Positions 1 to 10,880 of a stretch of DNA of 64,000 nt are shown here, in pieces (within the stretch, counting starts at the first letter, position 1; every line of letters begins with the position of its first letter). Origin of the DNA: Diphasiastrum complanatum (taxonomy: Eukaryota; Streptophyta; Lycopodiopsida; Lycopodiales; Lycopodiaceae); assembly GCA_029204225.1 (NCBI GenBank), contig CM055108.1, forward strand, positions 11,841,955-11,905,954, given 5' to 3'. The notes under the pieces were generated by a model that saw only the letters and a list, made by a program, of their open reading frames with translations, had not been told where the DNA came from and did no database searches. A program made the position numbers and the translations under genes.

Positions 1-258
1 TCTTAACTGTCAAATGTAGTTGCTTGACCAAACCATGTGTATTTGCGATGTTTGATGTAGTGTCATTTGTTATAACTACTTTGCGACACATGGATCCCTC
101 ATGTGGTTCGTTTTTCAAAGTCATGATGTTGTTTTGGATCGTTATAAATGCAATAAAAGAGAGTTGCATAGACATAAGACATGGTAACCTTGGAGGATTC
201 AGAAGTTGCTCCATATATTGCAATCACGTAGACCTAGACAAAAAAGAATAACAAGCCA

Positions 259-1118
259 GAGGTCTGTTTGGACATGCCACACATACAAGGGTATGTAGGA
301 CAATACTTGCTAGGGTCTTACACAGATAAGATGTTCAAGCAACGAATGCGAGTTTCCCGAGCAACCTTTGGGTTCGTTTGTTCTTGAGTGGCACGTGTGA
401 TGTCCAAGATCGACACCAATATAAGAAAGTGTGTTTCATTAGAGACGAGGGCTTGTATTGCACTATGTAGGTTGGCCACTGGCAACTCCTTACAAACAAT
501 CTTCGATACTTTCGGAATTGGCGTGTCAACATGTCATGAAATTGTGCTAGATTTTACTAGGGCAATTAGAACGTCTTTCCATTCCATGTGCATACGATGG
601 CCATCAGCTACAAGAATGAAGCAATTTGCATCGCAGTTCAAGCAAATCAAAGGTATCCCTTATGTGGTGGGGGATGTGGATGGAAGCCACATTCCCATCA
701 TTGTTCCAACACAACAAGCGCAAGATTACTTCAATAGAAAGGGTTTTTACTCCATTTTATTGCAGGTGGTGGTAAATGCAAATTGTGTTACTTGGGATTA
801 CAACGTGGGGTGAGTGGGTAGTATGCACGACTGGAGCTTGTTACAACAATCAAAACCTGGACAAAGGTGTCTTGCTGGATTGCTAGGCAAGTATTGTTTG
901 GTCGGAGATGCAGCATACCCCCCAAGAGCATGGATGCTTAGTCCATTCAAAGGACACAAAGATGGTTTGACGAATGCCGAATATCAATGGAATTATGCCC
1001 AATCTAGCACAAGGATGGTGGTGGAGCGTGCTTTTGGTATTTTGAAGTCCCGCTGGAGGATCCTGCTAAAGCGAATTGACACGAGACTTCGGTTTATTCC
1101 TGATGTCGTGGTAGCATG
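259..1118 (+). pseudogene. PIF/Harbinger (HARBI1-like) DDE transposase, broken
   Basis: This is a DDE transposase of the PIF/Harbinger superfamily, which cuts and pastes DNA transposons. Seen: one frame runs through the region with TGA stops at 385-387 and 811-813. The second stop replaces the Trp expected in the family's GWPGSxHD-type motif (here NVG-stop-VGSMHD). All three catalytic signatures are present: GDVDGSH (first Asp), LVGDAAYP (second Asp) and VVERAFG (Glu). The N-terminal helix-turn-helix-like block (FKQRMRVSRATFGF, then ALCRLATG) is also recognisable. The C-terminus stops at VVVAC, where family members continue to the terminal CxLHN-type motif, because a copia LTR begins at 1119. 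The partner Myb-like ORF and terminal inverted repeats were not found. The start is uncertain because the N-terminus is degraded. Confidence 0.88.
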
Positions 1119-1554
1119 TGACAAAATTTCCAGAATTCTCACACGTGTGGGAATGATCCACAATTATGATAGATCTTATTAAGCTTTATGATTAGCACAA
1201 TAATCTGATTCTAGATTGAATAGCAAGATCTAGTACAAAATTTATGGCTTAACCACAATCTAGCATGCTAAGAATCAGATAATGATAGCTTTTGTGCATG
1301 CCTTGCATGTCACTATGGATCACTTACAATAAAGGCATGTGATATGCCACGAGTTTCTACAAGCATATTAATGATATTTCTAAGTCTACAATCTATATGC
1401 AAGTTGTATTCAAACAACCAGATATGACAAATTCATATAGCTTGAGTTCTATCTAGGCAAAATTTGGCATTTACATTTATGAAACAACATACTTGCATAG
1501 TACAAATTTTGTAGCAAGCCTAAAGTCAAGATAGATTAATTTTCAATTTCAACA
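1119..1554 (-). mobile_element. 3' LTR of minus-strand copia element C1
   Basis: In plus orientation the segment starts TGACAAAATTTCC and ends TTTCAACA, so on the minus strand it reads TGTTGAAA...TCA. It lies directly after a minus-strand polypurine tract (AGAAGGAG, complement of 1555-1562) and the copia RNase H. The first 170 bp recur at 29307-29470, which supports the outer boundary. It interrupts the Harbinger transposase. A target duplication cannot be tested because the other end of the element is lost. Confidence 0.75.
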
Positions 1555-1571
1555 CTCCTTCTAAAAACAAT

Positions 1572-2440
1572 CTATGTTGACTTGAACATGGATCTTGGTA
1601 TTATTCCAAGATTGGGTCTATGCTTGATAAAAAAATTCTTGCTCAAAGGTTTGGTGAGCAAATCTGCAATACAAGATGATGTGTCAATGTGCTCCAAGTA
1701 GATTTTCCCTCCAATGAGCTTCTCTCTCCCGAAGTGATGTGCAACCTCGATGTGTTTGCTCCTTGCATGAAATATTGGATTGTTGGCAAGGGCTTGTGCC
1801 AAAATGTTGTCACACATGATCATAGGTAGATCATCTTCCATGATTATCTTTAGCTCCACTAACAACCTCTTGATCCAAACTACTTCCTTTGTTGTAGTAG
1901 CTTCACAAGATGAGAGTGATATAGTATCTTGCTTTTTGGAAAGCCAAGATATCAAGTCTCCTCCAAGATATATGACATAAGCACTTGTAGATTTTCGATC
2001 TGCTCTATCACTTGCAAAATCCGAGTTAGAATAGCCAACTATAGAAAGATCTTCACTTTTATACAACAAACCATAATCAAAAGTTGAAGATATGTATCTA
2101 AGCACTCTCTTGGCCATTTTCCAATGATGAATAGTAGGATTTTGCTTAGCTTGGCTCAACTTATGAACACTAAAACTTATGTCAGGCCTAGTTATTGTGA
2201 GCCAAATTAAGGAGCCTATAAGACTCCATGAAGGATCTTTCATCACCTTTGTTAGGGTCTTGTACAATATGCTCCATAGGAGTTTCTATACTCTTACAAT
2301 CTAGCATATTAAACTTTTTTAACATTGAAAGAGCTACTTGGATTGACATACAAAAGTTTTATCATTAAGAAAGTCAATCTCTAATCCTAATATGTAGTGA
2401 ATTTTTCCAAGATCTTGCATCTTGAACTCTTTAAATAAAA
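1572..2440 (-). pseudogene. Ty1/copia pol, RT C-terminus and RNase H remnant (C1)
   Basis: This is the 3' end of a copia polyprotein. The clean frame 2267-1572 carries the RT/RNase H junction motif (SLIWLTITRPDISFSVHKLS), the RNase H blocks (RKSTSAYVIYLGG, SWLSKKQDTISLSS) and the terminal HARSKHIEVAHHF and IADLLTKPL motifs. In typical copia proteins the acidic residues here serve RNase H. Upstream, after frameshifts, 2440-2334 still shows the end of RT (KMQDLGKIHYILGLEI). Everything 5' of that is replaced by microsatellite DNA, so RT palm, integrase, protease and gag are absent. Confidence 0.88.
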
Positions 2441-2479
2441 ATATAGATATATTAATGTAATACCCATCAATATGCATAT

Positions 2480-2482
<3 letters not shown>

Positions 2483-2527
<45 letters not shown>

Positions 2528-2542
2528 ACAATACACACACAC

Positions 2543-2608
<66 letters not shown>
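2483..2608. repeat. (AC)n microsatellites
   Basis: AC repeats run 2483-2510, 2532-2544 and 2550-2608, separated by short TA-rich or ACAT interruptions. They sit exactly where the copia RT frame is lost. The Cys/Val-rich reading frames across them are artefacts. Confidence 0.97.
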
Positions 2609-2619
<11 letters not shown>

Positions 2620-2648
2620 CACTAAATACATATATATTTGAAAATGTA

Positions 2649-2684
2649 TTTCAGATCCTCCCGCCCCGGCGGGAGGTTCTGAAA
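2649..2684. repeat. GC-rich perfect-style palindrome, copy 1
   Basis: Arms of 17 nt (2649-2665 and 2668-2684) pair with a single mismatch around a 2-nt centre. The core is CCTCCCGCC/GGCGGGAGG. It lies between AC and TA microsatellites. A degenerate copy is at 2894-2931 and core-only copies are at 3128-3152, 3302-3324 and 3390-3413. Confidence 0.9.
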
Positions 2685-2710
2685 TGTTTTTTTAATTACA
2701 AATGTTTATA

Positions 2711-2713
<3 letters not shown>

Positions 2714-2775
<62 letters not shown>

Positions 2776-2818
2776 CAATTATATATCTTTTGTTACAAAT
2801 ACAATTATATATATGTGG

Positions 2819-2878
<60 letters not shown>
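2714..2878. repeat. (TA)n microsatellites flanking an AT-rich spacer
   Basis: TA repeats occupy 2714-2768 and 2826-2878. The spacer between them (AAAGATACAATTATATATC...) recurs almost unchanged at about 2990-3050, so the TA/palindrome block has itself been duplicated. Confidence 0.95.
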
Positions 2879-2881
<3 letters not shown>

Positions 2882-3089
2882 CTTTATGAAACGTGGCCTC
2901 AGAACCTCCCACTGCGGCAAGAGGTTCTGAAAAGTTTTTTTTATTACATATGTATATATTAAAACAAAGAGATATATTTATATATATATATAAGATACAA
3001 TTATATATCTTTTGTTACAGATACAATTATATATATGTGGTATATACAAATATATCACTTATATTTATATATATATACATATATACATA

Positions 3090-3490
3090 TATTGCGGTCC
3101 CTGTGCGGTCCAATGCGACCTCTGCGGTCCTCCCGCCACGACAGGAGGTTCTTACGGTCCCTAATGTGGTCCCTTTGCGATCCTCTAAGATTCCTCTAAG
3201 GTCCTAGGTTGTCCCTAATGCGGTTCCTCTGTGGTCCTATGCGGTCCCTAATGCGGTCCCTCTGCTGTCCCTAATGCGATTCCTCTGTGGTCTTCTATGG
3301 TCCTCCCGCCGCGACGGGAGGTCCACTCCGAATATTTTTTAAACCATAAAATGAAACACTCCGAATTTTTTTTAAACCAGAAATTAATGAGAACCTCCCG
3401 TCGCGGCGGGAGGACCGCAGAGGACCACAGAGGGACCGCATTAGGGACCGCGGAGGACCGCAGAAGTCGTAGAGGGTTGCATAGGACCTT
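3090..3490. repeat. GCGGTCC-reiterated block with a large inverted repeat
   Basis: Short units of the form GCGGTCCCTAAT, GCGGTCCTCT and CCTCTGTGGTCC are reiterated. The stretch 3238-3323 is an imperfect inverted copy of 3391-3460, with about 67 bp between. Each arm carries the CCTCCCGCCGCGACGGGAGG palindrome next to the spacer, so the block could form a nested cruciform. Both strands therefore give look-alike Arg/Pro-rich reading frames, which I do not consider genes. Confidence 0.85.
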
Positions 3491-3524
3491 ACGGTTTCTC
3501 AATCATATTAACTATTAAGATGGG

Positions 3525-4475
3525 GAGGGGGTTTATCTATCTTTGTGGATAGATGTTCATTTGCTTATGGGATTTATGAACTGCCACGTGTCAACAACGT
3601 GTTGAACTCATAAATAAGCAAAAGTAATTGATTTTGGCTTTTTTGGCTTGTTGTAATTGTGGCTAAAGAGCCACAATTCTTGGAAATGGACGATTTTAGA
3701 ATCTATATATACTCATGAGTTCTGTCATGCTGCTAGAAATACTTATGGGATAATTGTTGTCTTTTTCTTGTGCTCTCCTCTCCTTGTTTTTTGAAAGACA
3801 TATATAATTAAAAATTGCACACAAAACATAAAGACATAAATAACTTTTAAAAACATAAAAGTGAAAATTAGTAGAATTAAATGATGAATAATACTAAACG
3901 TCTACTAAACAAAAAAGTGAAAAAATGTCTCACATTATCATAACATTAATAGATTAACTATTCAAAAAAGTGAATAAAATTTAAAATATAAAATAACTTT
4001 AATAATACAAAAAAAATTGAATATAATCAAAATAACTATTAAATAAGTAGAAAAAATATCAATAAAAAAAATAATATAACTATTAACAAATCATCAAAAA
4101 ACTCGAATGTATCTATTAATAAATCATGAAAATTTAATAAATTGATTATTTACTAAAATATTAAAATAAAACTCTAAATAAATAAAATACAAAAAACACA
4201 ATAAATTAGATATATAAAAATGGAATACAACAAAATAAACTCTCAATATAAATGTATCAATAATATAATTAAAAAATAAAATCACAAAAAAAAATATAAA
4301 CAAATACAATAAAATAAAAAAAATCAATGAGAATAAAAACGTACAAAACATATTAAAAAATTAATTTAAAAATAGTTACTATTTCAAAAAAATAATCAAA
4401 AATAAAATCTATAAAGCTAAGAAAAAAACAAAAACTTTAAAAGAATAATAGTTACAAGAAAAAAAAAGCCTTAAA
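3525..4475. other. AT-rich gene-free stretch
   Basis: I see no gene. From about 3790 the sequence is low-complexity A/T-rich. One perfect small hairpin (AATTGTGGCT, AAAG loop, AGCCACAATT) sits at 3655-3678. The hydrophobic Phe/Leu-rich minus-strand frame near 4124-4351 is what poly(A/T) DNA gives by chance. Confidence 0.8.
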
Positions 4476-4479
4476 GGTC

Positions 4480-5405
4480 AAGGACTAAGGGCCTTGCGCT
4501 AAGGACTAATCGCCTACGGTCATGGCATTGGTCCAAGGGCAAAGAGTCAAGGGCTAAGGGCTAATTGCCGACAACCAAGGGCTAAGGGCCAGCAGCTAAG
4601 AACTATGCTCCAACGGCTAAGGGTCAAGGTCTAGGGACAAACGGTCAAGGGTCATGGTCTAAGGACCATGGGCCAACTGGCTTAGGATTGAGGGTCGAGA
4701 TCCAATGGCCAAGAACTAAGGGCCAAGAGGCAAGGGCTAAGGACCAATTGCTGACTACCGAGGGCTAAGTGTCAGCGGCTAAGAACTTAGGGCCACCGGC
4801 TAAGGGTAAAGGTCTTAGGACTAAGGGCTAATTAACTAAGGACTGAGGGCCAACTAGCTAAAGACTGATTCGGACCAATTAACTAAGGACTGAGGGCCAA
4901 CTAGCTAAGGAACAAGGGTCGAGGGCCAATATCTAAGGGCTAAGAGCCAACTGGTTAAGGGCTAAGGGCTAAGGGCCTAGATATTAGGGCCAACAGCTCA
5001 GGGTCAAGGTTTAAGGACCGAGGGCCAACTAGTTAAGGACTAAGGGCCAAGGTCTGAGGACTGAGGGCCAACTAGGGAGGACAGAGGGCCAACTAGCCTT
5101 AGGACTGAGGGCCAACTAGCCAAGGGTCGAGGGCCAATGTCTATGGGCTAAGACTAACGGCCAATTGGCTAAGGGCCGAGATATAAGGGCTTAGGTTCAA
5201 TTGCTAAGGGCTAAGTGCCAAGATCTAAGGAGTAAAGGCTAACGACCAAGGACTATAGTCCAATGGTTGAGGACCAAGTGGCAAGGGCTAAGTGCCAAGA
5301 TCTAAGGAGTAAGGGCTAACTGCCAAGGACTATAGTCCAATGGTTGAGGACCAAGTGGCAAGGGCTAAGGGCCAAACTTTAAGGACCAATGGCGAAAGGC
5401 TAAGG
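4480..5405. repeat. Degenerate CTAAGGGCCAA-type minisatellite
   Basis: Roughly 925 bp consist of variable units built from CTAAGG, AGGGCCAA, GACTGAGGGCCAACTAG and similar words at about 10-20 bp spacing. Some higher-order copies are long: GGCAAGGGCTAAGTGCC and its neighbours appear twice near 5205-5235 and 5280-5300. The unit is purine-skewed on the plus strand. No open frame crosses it. Confidence 0.9.
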
Positions 5406-5779
5406 AAGATCCACTAATATTCTATAAAGATATTTAAACTACATAAAACTATTTCAAGATAATTTTAAACAATTTCAAAACCTGGGTATATTTATCTAGC
5501 TATCTACATTGTGTGTTATAAATCTACATCTATGTATGTATGTATGTTCCAACGTATGTTCACATCATAATTTCTCTATGTGTGTGTAGGGCTTGCAATG
5601 GAAAACGATCGTGAGAAAAATGTCCGCGTTGTCTTGCTATATCGAAAAGAAGTCGTGTCGGTCAAATTTTGAGTATTGAACCAAGTCAGATGTGTTTCTT
5701 TCGCGAAGTTGGCACAAATAAATGCGTGGTGAGTATATCAAAAGTGTTCAAGATGGATTGTCCATTGCCATACCCATAG
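5406..5779. other. Intergenic, nothing recognised
   Basis: AT-rich spacer between the minisatellite and the DUF7869-like gene. It includes a short ATGT run near 5531-5549. I see no supported gene or element. Confidence 0.6.
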
Positions 5780-7787
5780 ATGGATATCACTCATCTTGCA
5801 AATATTTATGATAATTTGTTGGACTTAATGGCAAACAGATTATTGTGGGATAACAATGACATGGTGAAGATTGACAATCTTGCAGTCTTGGCATGTCATA
5901 TTTTTAACAACAATGATATTGTTGATTGTATGGATTTTGATGGAAATATAGTTTGTTCAGCTAGCTTCAAAGGTTACTGCAATTTCGACAAAAATTAGTT
6001 GTTTTCCACTGTAAAGTTAATATCGGTAACAAATGAAGGAACCATTCGTGACTATGCTACAAGACCAGCTCTGTACAACTCTGATGTTTTGACAGGCGTG
6101 GACGATGTAATTGGTTATGATCTGACACGATCAACATACAACTCAGACATCCTAACTGGGATAGACGATGTGGTTAACAATAATGTATCTCAAGCGAATG
6201 CTATCACCGACAGTCACGGTCGTAGACTTTCTCAAATGGCAAGACAATTTGAGAAGACAACATGTGCATCCTCTGCAGCATTACTTTCTACTGCTTCTAG
6301 ACAACATGATTCAGACTTTTCTATGTTTGATTTTGATGAAGACGATGAGATAGGTAATTGGAATGAAATGTTAAAAGAATCTATATCAAGAGTTGGTCAA
6401 TCACACGAGAAGAGTTTTGAGAGTCCAATGCAACATGATCCAAGTTTCGAATCTTTTGGAGCTTCTTGAAACTGCAAAAGAAAGCGTGTGCTTGCATTCG
6501 TCACTCTAAAGATGGCAGATTCTGTTTTATCGCCAGAACATATAAAAGAGACTTTGATGCAGCCTTGTTGTAAAAAATTATGTATACGCAAAATCACTTA
6601 CAAAGAATGTGAGGACTTGAGACTAAGTGTATGGAGAAAGTGAGGATCGGCTAGACATAATTACGTTTAACAAATATTCAGGTGTTTTTGGAAGGCACAA
6701 GATAATTTGAAGTAAAACCATATGTTCAAAGGCATTTCAAGATCTATTGGGAGTTTCCCATGGATTGTTTTGGCAGATAATCTCAGAGGCATACAACAAT
6801 ATTGTCTATAAACACAGGTACATTAAAACAACGCGCACACTCAAGAAGGGGACTTGCTATTATGCGTGAAATCTTAGAAAAGCATGCTCTACCCCAACCG
6901 CATCTTCAACATAAATCAAAAGATGGAAAAGTTCATTGTGAACATCATCTCCCTCTTGGCATGTCTAAAGGTGATGTCTTCAATTCCATCAACAAAGAAC
7001 TTCAAGAAACTAGCATGTCCAAAATCTCTAGAAATACATTGTATCGGTTGTGGAGACATGAGTTTCGATATGTCAAGACTCCAACAAAACAAAGAATGTC
7101 CAAATGCAAGATTTTTGATGAGCTAAAAAATGCAATCGAAACTTCTACTGATATCAAGGTGCGAGATCGCCATATTGCAATGAGAAATCGGCACTTATTG
7201 CATGTCTTTTACTCGAGAAAGCTGTACACATATTGGAAAGAAGAATCAAGATCACATCTAGAGCAATCGTTGTGCCTTATTATTGATGGCATGGATCAAA
7301 ATACAACAACACTGCCCCATTTCAAAAAGACTTCTCCAAGATTGGAGGGTAACCGTTTTTTGAAAATGCATATTTGTGGAGTGCTAGTTCACGGATTCAA
7401 ATTGCTCTGCAATGTGTGGATAGACACCTTGCATCTGCATGACAGCAATCAGGTGGCCACCTCCATTATGCGAGCAATACGAAAGGTGCAACTTGCACAT
7501 GACAATCTCCCTCCCATCTTACGTATTCAAGTTGACAACTCTTGGAGGGAAAATAAAGTTCATCTTTGGTCTTTGTTCTATGCTTGTGGCACATAACATA
7601 TTTCAGACAGTTGAAATGGGGTTTTTGATGGTCGAACACACACATGAAGACGTCGATTAAGTTTTTAGCGTAATTTCAAGGGCATTGAAATGTAAATCCA
7701 TTCTTACTATGCCTGATATGTTAGGTCGAAATGGCCAGAAGATAGGTGGTGGTCATACTGAAAGAGTTAGAATTAAAGTAGATTCAC
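5780..7787 (+). pseudogene. DUF7869-like protein gene, decayed
   Basis: The family is of unknown function; members are scattered through plants, algae and invertebrates and may be mobile. One frame runs 5780-6640 with stops at 5996 and 6467. It is acidic and Ser-rich at first, then has the Cys-rich N-terminal block (CCKKLCIRKIT, near 6560). The frame changes before 6802, from where 264 residues are open to 7596. These include LIIDGMDQNTTTLPHF and IQVDNSWREN. A frameshift near 7555-7590 is needed to reach FLMVEHTHEDVD, after which TAA at 7658-7660 interrupts the expected DQ.FS motif. The Asp...Asp...Glu/Asp arrangement hints at an RNase H-like fold; that is my inference. Sequence to about 7787 still reads as family C-terminus and then meets a copia LTR. 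Confidence 0.72.
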
Positions 7788-8037
7788 TGTGCTACTGTAC
7801 TGTGGGTCCTATCAATTGATAAGGATCAGTTGGCCTCATCACGTGGCAAGTCGACGGGACACGCGTCCTGCCAAAGACAACCTGGGTCATGCATGGGTTG
7901 CCTGAACGAACAACTATATGTATAGTGTAATTTCATTTTGAGAAATACAGTTGCTATGTGAGCTTGTTGTGGAGAGTGTTTTCTGTCTGTGTTACTGTGT
8001 AGCATGATCTATGTTCTTGTTCGAAGCAAATTCTAAG
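7788..8037 (+). mobile_element. 5' LTR of copia element (plus strand)
   Basis: It begins TGTGCTACTGTACTG and ends shortly before the PBS at 8039. It contains a TATA-like stretch (TATATGTATAGTG, about 7915-7927). It directly abuts the DUF7869-like relic. The exact last base is uncertain by a few nucleotides. Confidence 0.65.
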
Positions 8038-8038
8038 T

Positions 8039-8050
8039 TGGCATCAGAGC
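8039..8050 (+). other. Primer-binding site, initiator-Met tRNA type
   Basis: TGGCATCAGAGC differs by one base from the canonical plant copia PBS TGGTATCAGAGC, which is complementary to the initiator-Met tRNA 3' end. Confidence 0.85.
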
Positions 8051-9333
8051 CGTACAGGGAGTGTACACAATACAACATCGTCGTTGAAGAGAGCTTCGGG
8101 AGAACTGTCTTCTGAGAGTTCGGGGTTTACGGTGGGTTGAAGACGGAAGGAGAAGCACTAGTGCAGAGAGTTTGGCACACCGAAGCTTGGTGAGCTTGAG
8201 ACTGTGTGAGGATTCAGAGACAAGGGTTGTTGGCTGAACCGGAACCTCAACAAACGGAATTTTGAAAGTTCGAAGAAGGCTATTTGGTGTTTGCAGTTAG
8301 TGTGCATTCAATCAAACACCGTTTGAGAAACGGATTGAAACATCAGAGTTCTAGAAGTAGGGCGACTTCAGAGCAAGAAGATAGGCCTGTCAGAACACTG
8401 TAAATTGGAAGCCAAGAAGAGATTTGTGTGAAAAACCCTGGTCTGGGGTTTGGGAGCACAAAATCAGAGATTTCTCTCCATTTTGAACCGTTTTGCAAGC
8501 TGTAAAGACCCAGAGGAGGGCGCCCTAGTAGTGCAAATCAGGTCTGAAGTGGCTGCGGACAGCCGCGCTTCAGTTGTGAAGTAATTAGAATACCTTGAGG
8601 GCAGCCATAGCTAGTAAGCTAGAGGCGGAGGAAGCCGTGAGAGAGTAGGCAGCTCGCGCGCGCCCAACACGGCAGATAGCGTAGTGTATTTGAGAGAATT
8701 TGCAACTAGAAGAGTCCATTTTAGAGCCCCAAATCGTTGACAGCCGTCTAATCGATGATGAGTTGATTCAACGGTGAGGATTGAGCATGGGGAGACAAAT
8801 GTAAGCCGCAGGATTAAAAGCCACCATTGGATTCAATTGAAGAGGGCCCTGAAGAATTGAAGTGCATTCTGGCCTTCAACTTCATTAAAAATTTTCATAC
8901 TGAAATTGGAGTTGCGTCCCTTCACAAGTGGAGTGTGAAGTTTCTTCAAGGTGAAGAAACAGTTCAAAAACAAGGAAAATTCCTATTTTTGGGTCCTTTG
9001 CCCGTTTTGACCCAAACGAAAGGCTATAACCTCCAAACGAAGGGCACCTGAACTGTACTTGCAAGTACGGTACAACAAAATAGAGTGATTACAGCGGAGA
9101 AAGTGTTCGGAGTGCACCAAAAGCGATTTCACCATTCCACTGGGCACGTAGTTGGGAGTTGATAACTGAGTGCATTTCAGAAGGCGACGCCGATTTGGCT
9201 TTCAAATTGGTGAAAAAGTAGCGAGTGGCCTGGTAAGGAAAAAAGTGCAGTTCATTATTTTCAACTTTTGACATCACAGTTGGCCTCGACATACTGCTTT
9301 TAGCCTACGACAAAAGTTTCAAGTAGTTTTGTG
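8051..9333 (+). other. Long untranslated leader of the copia element
   Basis: About 1.28 kb lie between PBS and gag with no conserved coding signal. It is GA-rich and GC-richer than its surroundings (for example GCTCGCGCGCGCCC near 8651). Such long leaders occur in some copia lineages. A gene is not supported here. Confidence 0.6.
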
Positions 9334-10590
9334 ATGGCAAACATAGGAGAGTCCATTTTGAGTGAAAGTAGCAAATTGGACGGGATTTCCAACTATGCAG
9401 TGTGGACATTCAAAATGAAAAATATACTGATGGAGAAAGACGTGTGGGAAGTCATCACAGGTGATGAGAGAAAACTGCCAAATGAAGCGAATATCAAAGT
9501 GTTCGACAAAAAGATGAGGAAAGCTTTGACCTTCATTAACTTGTCAGTGAAGAATCACATAATTACTCACATTTGTGATGCTGTTACACCCAAACAGGAA
9601 TGGAATGTGCTAAAGGAGCAGTTCGAGACATCAAATCCTTCAAGAATCATGTTTATGAAGTCAAAGCTAAATAGTGCCCGAATGGAACAAGGAGAGCACA
9701 TTCAGACGTATATGACCAAAATCAAAACAATGAGGGATGAACTGCATTCTATTGGTGAGCGCATACGTGATGTGGAGTTGGTGCACAATGCATTGTGTGG
9801 CATTACAGAACCCTATCAGCTGTTTGTGAGCGAAATAGCATCAAGGGAAAGATTGCTAGCCTTTGACGAGCTCATAAGAATCTTGATGCAGGAAGAGCAA
9901 CAACGAGAAATGGTGAAAGCTAGACGTCAAAATACTGACGATCAAGCACTTGCGACACGCCAAAAACAAGGCAAGGGCAAGGGCAAGAAGAAGTCTAAGC
10001 AGCAATTTGCCAAGTCTCAGGAGGATGAGGGTTCTTCCAGTAAGACCAAGAAGAAAGACAAGTGCTTCCATTGTGGTAAAAAGGGCCATTGGAAGAGTGA
10101 ATGTCGCAAATTCCTGGCGAAACAAGACAAGGGGAAACCAAAGCAAGCAGGTAACCTTGTCGATGAGGGTGAGATTGAAGACTCAAGCATCTTCATATCT
10201 GCATTGTCATCTAATCAAGATGATCAAGTGTGGTATATTGACTCGGGAGCTACAAGACACATGACAGGTAACAAGAATTGGTTCAGTAGCTTGAAAGTGT
10301 TAGATAATAAAACGTCCATTTCACAAGCAAATGACGATGTGTGCAAGATCAAGGGGATAGGCACCGTTTCAATCCAACTACCTGATGGCAAAAGCAGGAT
10401 GATCAGGGGAGTACTTTAGTACCAGGTTTGAAGAAAAATCTACTTTTTGTTGGAGTCATTATTGATCAAAACTTGAAAGTAGAATTCGCCCATAATCATT
10501 GCTTTGTGAAGGATGTGAACCAAAAATTCAAAGTTATTGTGGATGGAGTAAGGGAGCCCAATACAAGCTTAGCTACACAATTGAGAGCAA
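9334..10590 (+). pseudogene. Ty1/copia gag and protease, 3'-truncated
   Basis: Gag packages element RNA; the aspartic protease processes the polyprotein. Start ATG at 9334 (MANIGESILSES). The retrotrans_gag region spans residues 10-190. A Lys-rich linker precedes an intact CCHC zinc knuckle (CFHCGKKGHWKSEC, about 10066-10107). The protease active site is YIDSGATRHMTG (about 10230-10265). A TAG at 10417-10419 ends the frame, but homology continues in another frame (VPGLKKNLLFVGV). Near 10588 the sequence changes abruptly to a minus-strand integrase fragment, so integrase, RT and RNase H of this copy are missing. Confidence 0.9.
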
Positions 10591-10880
10591 GAGTATGAGC
10601 TTGCGTAAATTGTCTTTCAATCCCACATTGATCACAAAGATCATTGAAGTCATCATACTTGTACTCACCTCCATTATCTGATCTTAGGACTTTGATCTTC
10701 CTACTTGTCTGATTTTCAACCAATGCTTTGAAGCTCTTGAAATTGTCAAATGCATCGGATTTCTTCTTGAAGAAATAGATCCACGTCTTACATGACATAT
10801 TATCAATAGATGTCATGAAATAGAAGGCTTTACCTAAGGACATGGTCCTCATAGAGCTTTCTCTTTATCACTGCTTCCTT
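10588..10880 (-). pseudogene. Copia integrase core fragment
   Basis: Minus-strand translation shows the integrase catalytic core around its second Asp: GKAFYFMTSIDNMS, then VLRSDNGGEYKYDDF. After about 10590 the similarity ends at the inverted junction with the plus-strand element. It continues the minus-strand element whose LTR and PBS lie at 11509 and above. The first catalytic Asp and the Glu block are missing or degraded. Confidence 0.85.

Noticed and set aside
2334-2962. Cys-Val and Tyr-Ile repeat proteins
   Set aside because: Frames across AC and TA microsatellites; no coding evidence.
3248-3518. Pair of similar Arg/Pro-rich ORFs on opposite strands
   Set aside because: They mirror each other because the DNA is an inverted repeat.
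4480-5405. Possible interstitial telomere repeat because of TAAGGG words
   Set aside because: The units are irregular 10-20 bp words and do not form TTTAGGG or TTAGGG arrays.
9856-10186. Leu-rich minus-strand ORFs opposite copia gag
   Set aside because: Antisense shadows of the Lys-rich gag linker.
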